Origin: Zygnema cylindricum
Lineage: Eukaryota; Streptophyta; Zygnematophyceae; Zygnematales; Zygnemataceae
Reading direction: 5' to 3'
Length of the DNA stretch: 64,000 bases
Assembly (NCBI GenBank): GCA_037447655.1
Contig: JBBHKE010000765.1
Location: 36,039-100,038, forward strand
Shown: piece after piece, positions 22,028 through 34,295 of the stretch
Position numbering within the stretch: the stretch's first letter is position 1
Layout: the number at the start of each line of letters is the position of its first letter
Made by a program: the position numbers and the translations under genes
Notes under the pieces: generated by a model
What the model was told of the DNA's origin: nothing
The model's input: only the letters and a program-made list of their open reading frames with translations
Databases searched by the model: none

Positions 22028-22968
22028 ATGGAGGACACAGAATTGCAGGTTATGGGCCCACCCTCTAGGGTGCCCACCTTCAATGGATATGGGTTCATCT
22101 ATTGGGAAGCCATGATGATGGGGGCTTTGTGCGAAAAACGATATTGGGGTATCGTTAGTGGACAAGTGAAACGTCCACCTTCGAGAACTCCAACAGGATT
22201 TGGAGGAGTAAGATTTCTTGCAGCAGCGACTGCTTCAACAGAGGAGATAGATGATGGGGAAAGCAGTGTGTCCGAAAAGGGGTAAAGGAAGGAGACACCC
22301 CTCACTCCTATTGCCACGGCACCGGGAACGGCGGTTGTGAAGACCGTGGAAAACGATACTCAAATGTGGGAAGACGTAAACATGGCAGCCAAAACTTCAT
22401 TCTAAGGCACCTCACTCAAGCTTTGGCCACCCCTCACCTTCACATTTACAAGGCTGAGGAGTTGTGGGTGAGTTTGGTGGAGATCTATAGAGTTGGTACT
22501 ATTCAGGAGCTCCAGTTGGATGAGCACAAGCTAGTGAGCTACACTTACAAAGGAGGAAAGATGTTAGATTATTGTAATGATCTTTCTTGTTTGTATATGG
22601 AGATGGAAAGTGTCGGGTGGACAAGTACAATGAAGATGAAAATTAACACTCTCATCATGAAGTTACCAGACGAGTACGAGAACATAGTGTACCGAGTACA
22701 GGAAATGAGTGACTGTTCAAGGAAGTGGAATACAGTGTTTCGATTGATACTTGTGCAGGAAAACATCGTGGAGATTAAGAGAGGAGGAAAGAGCATTCAA
22801 TCTCTAGCTGTAGGAGGGAACCGATGGGGAAAGGATCCCAAGAAATTGTACATAGGGGAAAGAGATCAATCTGGAGGACCGAGGCCCCCAAATGGCCTTT
22901 GTCATTTTTGCAAAAAGCCAAGACACTTTATCGCAGATTGTGTCAAGCTGTCAGATTTGAGGCTCTAA
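22028..22968 (+). pseudogene. gag: Copia A gag (UBN2-type, broken)
   Basis: The first frame, 22028-22285, opens with an ATG 20 bp inside the LTR and encodes the gag N-terminus (FNGYGFIYWEAMMMGAL, then WGIVSG), the usual copia gag start. It stops at 22283. The frame resumes at about 22366-22968 with the UBN2-like helical region (LWVSLVEIYRVG; MKLPDEYENIV) and a CCHC zinc knuckle CHFCKKPRHFIADC that binds RNA. At least one frameshift or stop separates the two parts. It would form the particle shell if intact. Confidence 0.85.
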
Positions 22969-23099
22969 GAAAACCGTGGAAGGGGTTTTTCCAGAGGGGA
23001 GAAAAAGGCACTGGTGGTCACAAAGGTGACAGGAGAAATTGAGGACAAGTCCTTTGAGGAGGATGAGAGCTTTTTCTTGACGAGAGTCTGGAGGAGAAG

Positions 23100-24185
23100 G
23101 AGATCCCTCGTAGACAAAAGTGTGCCCTTGGAGCAATTCGGGAAGCTCCACATGAAGGATGGATCATCGACTCAGGTGCATCCATACATATGTGTCGTGA
23201 TAAGCAACTTTTCACTAAGCTAAGAAAGATCCCTAATGTAGAGATAGATTATGGGGATGGGAGAGTGGTTACTAGTGATGTAGTGGGGTCAGTAGATCTG
23301 AAAAACTTAGTGGAGGGTAAGACTTCTATACTCACATTCTTAGATGTACTCTACAATCCTCGGTTGAGCAAAAATCTTGTCTTTACATCTGTATTAGATG
23401 ACAAAGAGTTTGATACCTTCACTAGAAAGGGAGTCTTTACAGCTAAGTATGGGGATGAAGTCTACTTCACGGTAGATAAGGGTAGCCAAGGCATGTTTAG
23501 GCTTAACCTCAGTATTCAAAAGAAGAATGCTTATTATGTTGGTGTTCCAAAATTGATGATTTGGCATAAGCGGTTGGGGCATGTGCATTTTGATAGGTTA
23601 AGGGAAATGAAGAAGCTTGGTGTAGTAGAAGGCATTCTGTTTGGTGATAATGAAATGGTGGATGATTGTAGTGGATGTGCTTATGGAAAAGCTCACAGAC
23701 TTCCTTTTCCCAAAGCCGCTACATATAGGCGGGAAAAGGTACTAGATCTAGTCCACACGGATATCTGGGGACCTGCAAGAGTACCTTCGGTTGGAGGGAA
23801 GAGGTTTATGTTACCAATAACCTATGACTTGTCTAGGCACTCTAGAGTCTACTTCCTAAAAACAAAGTCTGAAACACCAACTTAGTTCAAAGAATATAAA
23901 GCATGGAGTGAGAAGTTTCATGGAACCCCCAGTAAGAGAATAACGAGTGATAATGGGGGAGAATATACCTCTAACGAGTTTGAGGAATACTTGAGAGATA
24001 AGGGGGTTCATCACCAAAAAACTGTACCATATAACCCCGAACAAAATAGGGTAGCTGAAAAATTGAACCGAAAACTAGGAGATAGTGTATATAGTATGTT
24101 GGCTAACAAGAAAATAGGAAAGAGATTTTGGAAAGAAGCCATGAAATGTGCCAACTACATTAAGAATAGAGTCCTTACCTTAGTG
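23100..24185 (+). pseudogene. Copia A protease and integrase (broken)
   Basis: The aspartic protease motif IIDSGAS is at about 23163-23183 with the catalytic Asp present. The GAG-pre-integrase zinc finger follows (HKRLGHVHFDRL; CSGCAYGK) and then the integrase start HTDIWGP near 23755. A stop lies at 23883, then ITSDNGGEY and NPEQNRVAE continue to about 24180. There the sequence jumps into reverse transcriptase: the integrase C-terminal domain and about the first 100 RT residues are deleted. Confidence 0.85.
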
Positions 24186-25440
24186 TGGCAGCAGCGCAAG
24201 ACATGGAAATACACCAGATGGACATGAAGACTGCTTTTCTTAATGGTGAGTTAGAGGAAGAAATTTTTAAGAGGCAACCAAAGGGTTCGTGAAGGAAGGA
24301 GAAGAGAGCAAAGTCTGCAGGCTGATAAAGTCCTTATATGAACTAAAACAGGCTCCCAGTGAGTGGAATAAAAAACTAGATGAGTTTCTCAACAGTATGG
24401 GATATATCCGGATCAACTCTGACCATTATATCTATATGTTTCAAGATGATAATGATGTCATTTTCATTGTAATCTATGTGGATGATCTGCTTTTGCTCAT
24501 TAAGTCTTTGGAAAAAAAAGATCTTAGAAGCACATTTGATATGAAAGATTTAGGTGAGGCAAGATACATTTTGGGGATCCAAATGGAAAGAGATAAGGGA
24601 AAAAGGATTATCAGACTTACTCAGAAAGAACCAATGGGTAATATGCTTGAGAAATTTCAGAAGGAAAAGGCTAACAGTTGTACCACTCCCATGGACTTGA
24701 AAAAAGTAAGTGATGGGAGTGTAAAAGGAGGAGTGATAATCTTAGATGATCAGATGATTCCAAAGGAGAGAGAGTTTATGAAGTCTATCCCTTATAGACA
24801 GGTCGTAGGAAGTTTGATCTACTTTATGAACTGTACAAGGCCGGACATAGGGGCACCGGTAAGAGTCCTGAGTAAGAGTCTTAACGATCTTAGGAAGAGA
24901 GATTGGGAGGCAGCCAAGAGAGTCATGAGATATCTGGTAGGAAACAGAGAGTTATGGTTGCATTTGGGAGAGGAGCACACTGATATCACTACTAGGAGTG
25001 ATGCCAGTTATGGGGATGCACCTATGAGAAGATGCACTTCTGGGTATGTGTTGTATGTGGGAGAAGGTGCTTGCTGTTGGAGCAGTAAGTAACAAAAGGT
25101 GGTTGCTCACTCTACTATGGAGGCTGAGTGTATGGCCTCTTGTTTGGCTGTGAAAGAGTTGATGTGGGTCAAATCCTTATTGCAAGAATTCGGGTATATG
25201 AAAGAGAGAGTGAACGAAGTTTATTTGTGAAAATCAGGCTGCAATTGCTATTGCGGCCAATCCAAAACATCATTTCAAGGCTAAGCATATGGACATAATA
25301 TTGAGCTTCATGAGGGAAAAGGTTGAAAATAAAGTTGTAAATCTTGTGTATAAATCCGATGAAGAAATGGTGGCTGACATGATGACCAAACGTGTGCCCT
25401 CTCCCAAGTTAAAATATTAAGGGAAAAGTGTGGATTAAAA
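24186..25440 (+). pseudogene. Copia A reverse transcriptase and RNase H (broken)
   Basis: After the deletion joint the RT reads MDMKTAFLNGELEEEI, shifts frame near 24290, and continues with the YVDD catalytic motif (24475-24486) and GYIRINSDHYIY. RNase H starts near 24990 (SDASYGD), is interrupted by a stop at about 25090 and a frameshift near 25225, and ends HHFKAKHMDI...MVADMMTK. These would copy the RNA and degrade it from the hybrid. Confidence 0.85.
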
Positions 25441-25474
25441 GAAAAGTTAAAAGTAGACTAGAAAATAAGGGGAG

Positions 25475-26467
25475 TGTTGAAATAAATAGTTTTTGGGTAT
25501 TTTCTAGGTCTAAATATATTAGCGGAAATATATAAGAAAAAATAGGCAGCCTGCCTCCATCTCCCCTCTCTTTCCCCCATACTTGATGTAGTCAATGAAA
25601 GAGAGAGAGAGTGATGGAGCCATGGCTACCTCAGCTCCATAGGTAGGACTAAAGAGTGACTTAAGTCACTCTCAGCAAAAGGTTGAGTCCAACATGACTT
25701 GAACCTCCGACCGGCAGAGCGCGGCGTAACCGTTAGCTCTAACAAGTCGATCGTAGGAGTCCGTTAGAATATATAGGGTTTGATATGTATTTAAACTATT
25801 GTATGGTACTAAAACTGATTAACTAAAATAAAAACATAGAACTAGTTAAGTTTAGTGCGGACTTCATTTCGCACAAAACAAATGAATCGAATTTTGTTTC
25901 GACAGCCGACATTTAATGTCGGATTTAATCAGATGGCACACATCACCGCCGAGATCGCGGAATGGTCACTTTGGCTTTTATGGATGTGGCGTGACTTGGC
26001 GACACATGGAGGGATAGCATTTGGTCGCAAGAATTCCGAGGAACATACGGACGAGTGGAAAGGTGACACGCGTCCACTTGGTGGCCTTTTCGTACACAGG
26101 CCGTATAGAAAGGACATCGGCCGTAGTACCTTTTTATACTTTACAGTCATATAATTGGTTCGTACTTCACTAGATAGGGGCTGTAAAAGGAGTTTAGGAC
26201 TTAGGAAAATCTGGTAGGTAGTCACCTTTCTCTAAGAGAGCTTTGTATAAAATTGGCATTTTTGCCGGCTCATAACTTATCGGCTGGTTGGCCGTTTTCA
26301 GTGATTCTTTTTGCTACAGACTCAAGGGAGTCCATGCTGCACAAGGGTGGAGTCAAACTGTTAGTTTGCCTTCCTGGGCAGCAGTGGTTGTGGCTTGAAG
26401 TGGGTTAGTTAAAAACTATCTAGAGGCTTTCTGAATTTTGTAGTCTAATGGAGGACATAGAATTGCA
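25475..26467 (+). repeat. Copia A 3' LTR (993 bp)
   Basis: TGTTGAAAT at the start, ATAGAATTGCA at the end, preceded by the polypurine tract GAAAATAAGGGGAG. It lacks both the solo LTR and the duplicated unit of the 5' LTR, so it is the better picture of the family. Antisense tRNA-like core at about 25689-25763. Confidence 0.9.
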
Positions 26468-26827
26468 CATTGGCCACTGTATTTTCTTGTACTATATAGT
26501 GTTCCTATTAGACTAGGGTTTAATAGTAGGTATACGTTAGTAGGCAGACCAAGACTTAGGAAAACTAAGGTACCTCTCTCTAAAAGAGCTTGTAACTATA
26601 AAGGTCATCTTTGACCTGCCATAACTTACAGCTCAGGGGAGCAAATTCATAAATCCTTTTTGCTATCGACTCAAGGGAGTATTTTCTTCACAAGGGTGAA
26701 GGCGGTTAGAGTTTTTTGTCTGCCACTGTGGCACTTATTCTTGTCGAAACACAAAGGGGTCAGGGTTATCCTAGGGGCTTCGTGTAAGCTGCCTATTCTG
26801 AGGACATATGAAGGTCTCAAAATTGCA
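26468..26827 (+). mobile_element. Copia B1 5' LTR, right part
   Basis: Continues the LTR interrupted at 20030: CATTGGCCACTGTATTTTCT then the CATAACTTACAGCTCAGGGG block seen in B2 LTRs. Ends TCAAAATTGCA at 26827. The ATG at about 26808 just inside the end opens the gag frame. Confidence 0.8.
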
Positions 26828-29027
26828 AGTTATGCGCCCACCCTCTTGGGTGCCCATTTTTATTAGAATTGGCTTCAAATACTGGGAGAGTATGATGATA
26901 GGAGCTCTATGTGAGAAAAGGTTTTGGGGAATAGTGAGTGGACGGGTGAGGCGTCCATCAGTCTTGGCATCCCTTCAAAGTTTGGAGGAAGCAAATTCAC
27001 TAGAGATGCAAATCCATCTCTAACGGAGGAGACAAAAGAAGGGGAGGCGGTGGAAAAAAGAAAGGAGAAAGAGACAATCACACCAATAACAACCGGTTTC
27101 TGAAGAACGATGAAAATAATACTGATACTTAGGACTATAATAATATAGCGGCAAAGCAATTCATCCTCCGTCATCTTACTCAAAGGCTTGCATCTCCTAA
27201 TACTTCGAACTATAACAATATGGCGGCAAAGCAATTCATCATCCGTCATCTTACTTAAGGGCTTGCATCTCCTCATTTGCAGGCAGAGAGGCCATCCGAT
27301 CTTTGGGTGGCTCTAATAGAGATGTACCAAAGTGGTACGATTTAGCAACAGCAATTGGATGATCAAGAAATTAATGCATATGTATACAAAGGGGGGAAGA
27401 TGTTGGATTTTTGTAATGAGCTCGCAACACTTTTCATGGAGCTAGAGAGTTATGGAAAAGTAGAACTCACAAGGAAAAGGTTAACTGCTTGCTCATGAAG
27501 TTACCAGATGAGTTCGAGAATATAGTCAACCGTGTGCATGACTTGTTTGACTCAAGGTGGATATGGAATTTTGTGGTAGGGTTGATTCTCGTTCAGCAGA
27601 ATACGATTGAGATCCGAATCGGAGGAAAGAGTGGGCAAGCCTTAACATCCGTGAAAGATTGGAGGAACAGGGATTCTAGAAAACCTGTCGAAAACTATGG
27701 TGGGGGGGAGTAGACAAATCAGGCCGATGAGTTCAGACTAAGGGCTCCCAAGGGATTGTGTCATTTTTGTAAGAAACCAGGGCACTATATGGCGGAGTGC
27801 ACGAAACTAACCGAGTGTCAGTTAAAAGAGGGGCAGATCGGTGGATCTCCAAGAGGAAAGAAAAAGGCTCTTCTAACACAAGTATATGAGAAGGAATCCG
27901 AGGACGAGGACGATGAGCTCTTATTAGATGTGGAGTAGGAGGCGAAGACCGAGGTCCAAATTCCTCGAAAGCAAAAATGTGCTTTCGGAGGATTAATCGG
28001 TAAAGGAGGTTGGATTGTGGATTCATGTGCCTCCATGCACATGTGTAAGGACAAACATTTGTTCACTAAGATGAGAAATAACCTGTAGAGATAGAGTATG
28101 GGGATGGGAGGGTAGTCACCACTACATTGGTAGGATCGGTAGATCTGAAAGTCTTATTGGAAGGAAAGACATCGATAATGACATTCTCTGATGTGTTGTT
28201 TATTCTAGAGCTAAACAAAAACCTCATCTCAACATCTGTGTTAGATGATAAGGGTTTTAAGAGAAGCATTAGGAAGGGAACCTTTACTGCTAGTTTTGAG
28301 GAGAAAGTTATTGCTGAAAAAGGTAGCCAAGGGATGTTTAGGCTGATTTTAAACAATGAAAAAAAAAACTTTATTATACTGGTGTTCATGATATTATATT
28401 GTGACATAAGAAGCTTGGACATGTGCATTTAGATAAGGTAAAAGAAATAGAAAAGATGGGAATAATGGAAGGAATTCTATTCGGAGAAAGTGAAAACCTA
28501 AGTGACTATAGTGGTTGTGCTCACATTAAAGCATTCAGGTTACCCTTCCCAAAGGAAGCCACTTATAAATGAGAAAAGGTTTTAGACTTGGTGCACATTG
28601 ATATTTGGGGACCGGCCAAAGTGCCTTTACTCGAGGGTAAGAGGTTTATCATGACAATCACTGATGATTCGTCTCGGTATTCGAAAGTGTAATTTTTGAA
28701 AAATAAATCAAAGGCCCCACAGATTTTTAAAGAATATAAAGCGTGGAGTGAGAAACTCTATGAAACCGCCATTAAGAGAGAAAGGAGTGATAACGGGGGA
28801 GAGTGTACCTCCAATCTATTTGAGGATTTTCTTAGAGAAGATGGAGTGGAACACCCAAAGACAGTCCCTGAAAAACTTGAGCAGAATGGTGTAGCTGAGA
28901 GGTTAAATAGGACACTAAGTGATAGTGCTAGGAGTATGTTGTCAGATAAGAAGATAAGAAAGAGATTCTGGGCAGAACCAATGAACTGTGCTAGTTATTT
29001 AAGAATAGAGTTCTTACTTTGGCAGTA
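26808..29027 (+). pseudogene. Copia B1 gag-protease-integrase, first part (broken)
   Basis: Gag N-terminus at 26808-27023 (GFKYWESMMIGALCEK) with a stop soon after, then a 70-75-bp tandem duplication at about 27140-27280 (GCAAAGCAATTCATC twice). The UBN2 region is at 27489-27713, the zinc knuckle CHFCKKPGHYMAEC at about 27760, and a protease motif reading DSCAS instead of DSGAS at about 28020. Integrase pieces follow: HIDIWGPAKVP near 28590, a stop near 28690, ERSDNGGEC and EQNGVAERLN. At 29028 B2 cuts in; coding resumes at 35204. Confidence 0.85.
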
Positions 29028-29868
29028 TGTTCAAAAAAAGTAATTAATATTCACTTCTTAATTTAGACTCTAGAGTGAAAAGAGAGAGAGAGAGAGAGAG
29101 AGGAGAGTCACCATGGTTGCCGTCATAGTTAGAAAGAAACAGGCAGACAGGCAGACAGATTAATAGATTGCCAAAATGTTGCCCTGAACGAGATTTAAAC
29201 GTGGGTCTGCATAGTATTACATAGGCTTGAGCCATAACCATTAAGGCGTTAACGAATCGATATATGTATTCTGTTTGTTATGTATATAAAGTGTTACGCA
29301 AAACGTCACTTTCATTAAAACAAACCAAAATTGACGAAACGACATCTATAGTCAAACGGCGCTCGCAGACGCGAATCTAACTGTGTAAAATACATGATCG
29401 GACGGACGTCGTCGCCCCCGCCAAACCCAAATGATTTCATATTTCAAACATAGCGGCGCGCTGTGCCACGTGGCGCTAGATCATTAGACGCCGGAAAGGA
29501 TGGGAGGAGGAACGATGTCTTCCATGTTGATAATTGTCAACCAGAAGGCCGTGTTGTACAATGGTCGTACAAAAAGTACAATCGGCCACTGTATTGTGCT
29601 ATACACCCTTTTGATTGGCCGAGGGTAGAGTAGTAGGTAGTTGTGAGTAGGAGTTAAGGGACTTAACTTACTGCTTAGGGGAGGAAATTCAGTGATTATT
29701 TTTGCGTTTGACTCAAGGGAGTCTTGTCCTCACAATGGTGAGGGTGGTCAGAATATTTGTGTGCTTAGGTGACACTTATTTAGTGGGAAAGTGAAAGGGT
29801 CAAATATTATCCTAGAGGCTTTACATAGGTTGCTCATTCTGTGGGTTAATGGAGACCACATAATTTCA
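29028..29868 (+). repeat. Copia B2 5' LTR (841 bp)
   Basis: TGTTCAAAAAAAGTAATTAA to GGAGACCACATAATTTCA. It is about 60 bp shorter than the 3' LTR because the stretch around CTCTCCAAATGATCTTTTG (about 34944-35000 in the 3' LTR) is missing. It has the antisense tRNA-like unit at 29178-29253. The gag ATG inside its end is followed by a stop (TAA) that the 3' LTR does not have. Confidence 0.85.
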
Positions 29869-29873
29869 GGTTA

Positions 29874-30820
29874 TGGGCCCACCCTCTAGGGTGCCCATAT
29901 TTAATGGATCAGACTTTTTTTATTGGGAAATGATGATGGAGGGAGAACTTTTTGAGAAGCACCTATGGGGCATAATTTGCGGGAAAATTTGATGCCCACC
30001 TCCACCTGGGTTTGGAGGAACACGTTTTTATGGCACCTCCGTCACAACAGCTGTTAAAACATCACCCACTATCTCGAAAGATGACGAGGAAGGGGAGGAA
30101 ATAATAATGGAAGGAGAAAAGGGAGGAGTTGCTTCTCAAAGGACTCCATTAACAAGGACGATACCGGTAGCAGCACCACCACCAATAGTGACAGAAAGTC
30201 AGACCAAACGGTCAGAATATGAAAATTGGAACTATATGGACAAGGTGGCTAAACTCTTAATTCTCAAAAGTGTAGTGAATGGTATTGCCATTCCCCTTAT
30301 GCATGTTAGATCTTCCTCTCAGATTTGGGTATCTCTAGTAAACAAATATAAGAGTGGGTCATTGCAGCAGCAACAGCTAGGAGAAAATAAGATTTCACTT
30401 TATACTTACAAGGGAGGAACTATGAATGATTATTGCAATGACTTAAGAGCATTATTTGGAGAACCAAAGAGCGCAGGTAACTCATGGTCTGAGAGACAAA
30501 GAGTAAATTCACTGATAATGAAACTACCTGAAGAGTATGAGAATATCATTAATCGGTTGCACGATCTAGGTGATAGCAATTGGAATTGGGATGATACAGT
30601 GGGGATGATTTTAGTGAAAGAGAGTACCATAGAACTTAGGAGAGGAAGTTCGAGTGTTCAAGAATTCGCTGCAGGATTTGATTGGCGAAAGCGTGATGAG
30701 GAAAAGGGAAAGGAACCCTATCAAAACTTTGGAGGAAAATGACAAGAAGGTGGCAAATTTTGATTGACAAAGGAGAGGAGCTCCTCGAGGTGGATTATGT
30801 CACTTCTGCAAGAAACCGGG
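29874..30820 (+). pseudogene. gag: Copia B2 gag (broken)
   Basis: The N-terminal part VPIFNGSDFFYWEMMMEG runs from the leader to a stop near 29990. The main frame 30107-30742 (211 codons) has the UBN2 region (WVSLVNKYKSGSLQQQQLG; MKLPEEYENIINRLHDL). After another break the zinc knuckle CHFCKKPGHYMADC is at about 30800-30840. Confidence 0.85.
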
Positions 30821-30827
30821 ACATTAC

Positions 30828-32270
30828 ATGGCAGATTGTGTCAAGCTTGCAGATCTCCGACTGAAAGATGGACAAGGTTCCTCAAAATATAGAGGAAAGA
30901 AAAAAGCTTTTCTGACTCAAGTTCATGACGAGGAAAAAGATGACGTAACCGAACTGGAAGAGGAGCTTGAGGAGCTTCTACTTAAACCAAAAACCACTGA
31001 GAAACATGCAGACATTCTACAAAGACAAAAGTGTGCTTTTGGAGGTAAGAGGGATCCACTTGAGGATGGGTGGATCATAAACTCAGGGGCCTCAATGTAT
31101 ATGTGCAAAGATAAGAGGTGGTTTACTAAATTAAGAAAAATTCTAACAGTTGAGATAGTGTATGGAGATGGTAGAGTAGAAACCACAAGTCTTGTTGGAT
31201 CGGTATATTTAAAAGTTCTAGTTGATGGAAAGGCTTCAATTGTAACACTCTCAGGTGTTCTTTACATTCCACAGCTTAGCAAGAATCTAGTCTTTAGAGC
31301 TATTCTAGATGAAAAAGAATTCGGAGCAGGAACTAAGAAATGAATCTTCACAGTTAGCTTTGATAATGAGGTTTATTTCATAGTTGAAAAGGGTAGGCAA
31401 GGAATGTTCAAAATTGTAATTTGCAAAGAAAAGGGTGTTCTCTACTCGTGTGGAAGTGATATGATGCTTTGGCACAAGAGGTTGGGGCATGTGAATCTAG
31501 ATAGATTGAAGAAAATAAAGAAAAAGCGAAATAGTGGATGGAATTGAGTTTCGAGATGATGAGACCTCAGATGATTCTAGTGATATGCCAAAGGGAAGAT
31601 TCATATACTTCCATTTCCAAAGGCATCCACATTTAGAAGAGAGAAAGTATTAGATCTAGTTCACACTGATGTTTGGGGACCAGCTAGGTATGTTTCACAT
31701 GGGGGGAAAATATGGATGCTAACCATTACAGATGATTCGTCTAGATACACTAAGGTATATTTTCTTAGACATAAGTTAGAGGTACTAAGATGTTTCAAAG
31801 AATACAAAATATAGTGTGAAAAATTACATGAAACCTCAATAAAAGAGATAAGAAGTGGTAATGGGAAATAATACACCTCAAAGGAATTTGAAGAATTTCT
31901 TAAAAAAGAAGGAATCCATCATGAAAAAACTGTTCCTTATAATCCGGAACAAAACGGAGTAGCAAAAAGAGTGAATATAACTTTAGGAGATATGTCCAGA
32001 AGTATGCTATTTGATAAAAGAATATGATTGCAGTTTTGGGCTGAGTCTATGAACTATGTTAACTTCATCAAAAATAGAGTGCTAACTTCGGCAAATAAAG
32101 AGGAAACTATGTATGAAAGGTGGACGGGAAGAAAACCAGATTTGTCTAGTTTGAGAGTGTTCGGAAGTCAAGTCTACAGTTTGGATTCCGATAAGACTAA
32201 ATGGAAGTTAGAGGGAAGAGGGAAACCAGGATATCTTGTAGGATATGATGAGAGCACAAAATGATATCGA
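30828..32270 (+). pseudogene. Copia B2 protease and integrase (broken)
   Basis: The protease motif reads IINSGAS at about 31076-31096: the catalytic Asp is Asn, so the enzyme would be dead. A stop at 31341 is followed by HKRLGHVNLDRL (about 31473) and a frameshifted integrase: HTDVWGPARY near 31662, DDSSRYTKVYF near 31730, NPEQNGVAKRVN near 31940, then RVLTSANKEETMYERWTGRK near 32075. Several stops interrupt it. Confidence 0.85.
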
Positions 32271-34282
32271 GTGTATGACTTGAAAAAGAGAGATATCATT
32301 TTGGTAAAACACATAGTGGTGATGAATAAAGTAAAGTCTATTGATCCATTCAAATATAACAAAGAAGTCAAAAACAGATTTGAATCGGCTCAGTATTCTG
32401 ACTTTGACTTGGGAAATGAAGAGAAGGAAGACGGGAGAAGGAAAAATCTGCAAACGTACCAAAGGAGAAGGACGAAAAGACAACATCCGAGGTAACACCA
32501 CAATACGAAATGGAAACCGACGAAGAACATGATCAAACACCGGAATTGGAAGATAGAGGAGATGAAAATCTTCTTAAACGAAACTCGAGGATGCCTTCCA
32601 TACCTAGGTCATATTTTGAAGGAGGAAAAAGAAGTTGTAAACGGCTTCAAGAAAATAATGCAAATAACAAACTCACAAAGATGTCTCACCCAGAAGAACC
32701 TCAAACATACTTCAAGGCCATAAATTCCCCAGAAAGTAGTCGGTGGATCACTGCCATCAATGAAGAAATGGCCTCTATCATGGAAGCCAATACATGGGAG
32801 TTGGTAGATTGTCCATCGGAAAGAAAACCGATTGGATGTAAGTGGGTTTTTAAGCTTAAACTAAACCCAGATAATACCATTGAAAGATATAAGGCTAGGT
32901 TGGTAGCTAAAGGTTATACTCAGAAAGAAGGAATAAACTATGAAGAAACCTTTGCACCCGTAGTCAGATTCCCTTCTGACAGAATCCTCTTAAGTTTAGC
33001 CGCAGCAGAGGATATGGAAATACAAAAGATAGATATTAAGACCGCCTTCTTACACGAATAGTTGGAAGAAAAAATCTACATGAAGCAACCGGGAAGATTC
33101 GTGGAAAGTGGAGAAGAAAGCAAGGTGTGCAAATTGATAAAATCACTTTATAGCCTTAAGCAAGCCGCGTGGCAATGGAACATAAAATTGGACGAATTTC
33201 TGACAAGTTTGGGATACATTAGAATAAGTTTAGATCACTCCATATATATATTTGAGGATGAAAATGAATTGATATTTTTCGCTATTTATGTTGATGATTT
33301 GTTAGTCTTAAGTAAGTCCTTAGATAAAATTAACAAACTCAAACAGGATCTGAAAAGTCGGTTTGACATGAAAGATCTCGGCGAAGCAAAATACATTTTG
33401 AGGATTCAAATGGAGAGGGAAAGAGGGAATAGAATTATAAGACTCACTTAGAAAAAAGCTATCGATAATATGCTTGATAAGTTTCAAATGGAGAAAGCAA
33501 ATGGGTGTACCACTCCCATGGATCTAAAAAATGTATCGGAGGAGAGTGGAGAGGGAGAGATATTGATTTTGAATGATAAGATGGATGAGGAAGAAAAAAG
33601 GTTTATGGAAGGAATTTCTTATAGGCAAATTGTAGGCATTTTAATTTACTTTATGAATTGTACACGTCCGAACATAGTTGCGGTAGTAGTCATTCTCAAT
33701 AAAAGTCTAAATTAACCTAGGAAAAGAGACTGGGAAGCAGCCAAAAGAGCGATGAGGTATTTGGTGAGAACAAGGGAATTATGGTTGCATTTGGGGGGGG
33801 AGCACACTGACATCACCACTTGGAGTGATGCCAGCTATGGAGATGTGCCTTTGAGATGATGTACAAGTGGATATATGTTGCAAATTGGGTTTGGTGCATG
33901 CTATTGGAGTAGCAAATAACAAAAAGTAGTTGCTCAGTTAACTATGGAGGTTGAATACATGGCTTCATGTGCTGCCACTAAAAAATTAATGTGGGTAAAA
34001 TCTCTACTCAAAGAACTTGGGTTCATGAAATCTGGGACTCAGGATGTCTTTTGTGATAATCAAGCAGCTATCTCTATCGAAGCTAATCCAAAACACCATT
34101 TCAAAGCTAAACATATGGATATAAGACAAAGCTTTGCCAAAGAGAAACTTGAGAATAAAATAATTAAACTGGTTCATAAAAGTGATAAAGAGATGATTGC
34201 AGACATGATGACAAAACCGGTATCTTCTCCTAAGTTAAAATTCTGCAGAGAAAATTGTGGACTTAAATTAAAAGTTGACTAA
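32271..34282 (+). pseudogene. Copia B2 reverse transcriptase and RNase H (broken)
   Basis: A linker with acidic residues, then RT from about 32745 (RWITAINEEMASIMEANT; CKWVFKLKLNPDN). One stop at 33059, then the YVDD motif at about 33287 within 33062-33451, a stop, and 33470-33715. RNase H covers about 33800-34282 with a stop, ending MEVEYMASCAATKKLMWVK...ADMMTKPVSS. It is the most complete RT of the three elements. Confidence 0.88.
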
Positions 34283-34295
34283 GAATTAAGGGGGG

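Larger units (their letters stand above)
20031..22047 (+). repeat. Copia A 5' LTR (interrupted)
   Basis: Starts TGTTGAAATAAATAG, ends GGACACAGAATTGCA. Without the solo LTR (20100-21024) and one AAATA it is about 1.09 kb. It is longer than the 3' LTR because a unit of about 75-80 bp (CTCTCTTGCCCCCATACTTG through CTCAGCTCCATAGG) is tandemly duplicated at about 21052-21212. Confidence 0.85.
20031..26467 (+). mobile_element. Ty1/copia retrotransposon A (decayed)
   Basis: A full-length arrangement: 5' LTR 20031-22047 (containing a solo LTR), internal region 22048-25474 in the order gag, protease, integrase, reverse transcriptase, RNase H (copia order), polypurine tract at about 25460-25474, and 3' LTR 25475-26467. 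The 5-bp duplication CATCG/CATTG flanks it. Integrase C-terminal and RT N-terminal sequence is missing, and stops and frameshifts break every region, so it cannot move by itself. Confidence 0.9.
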
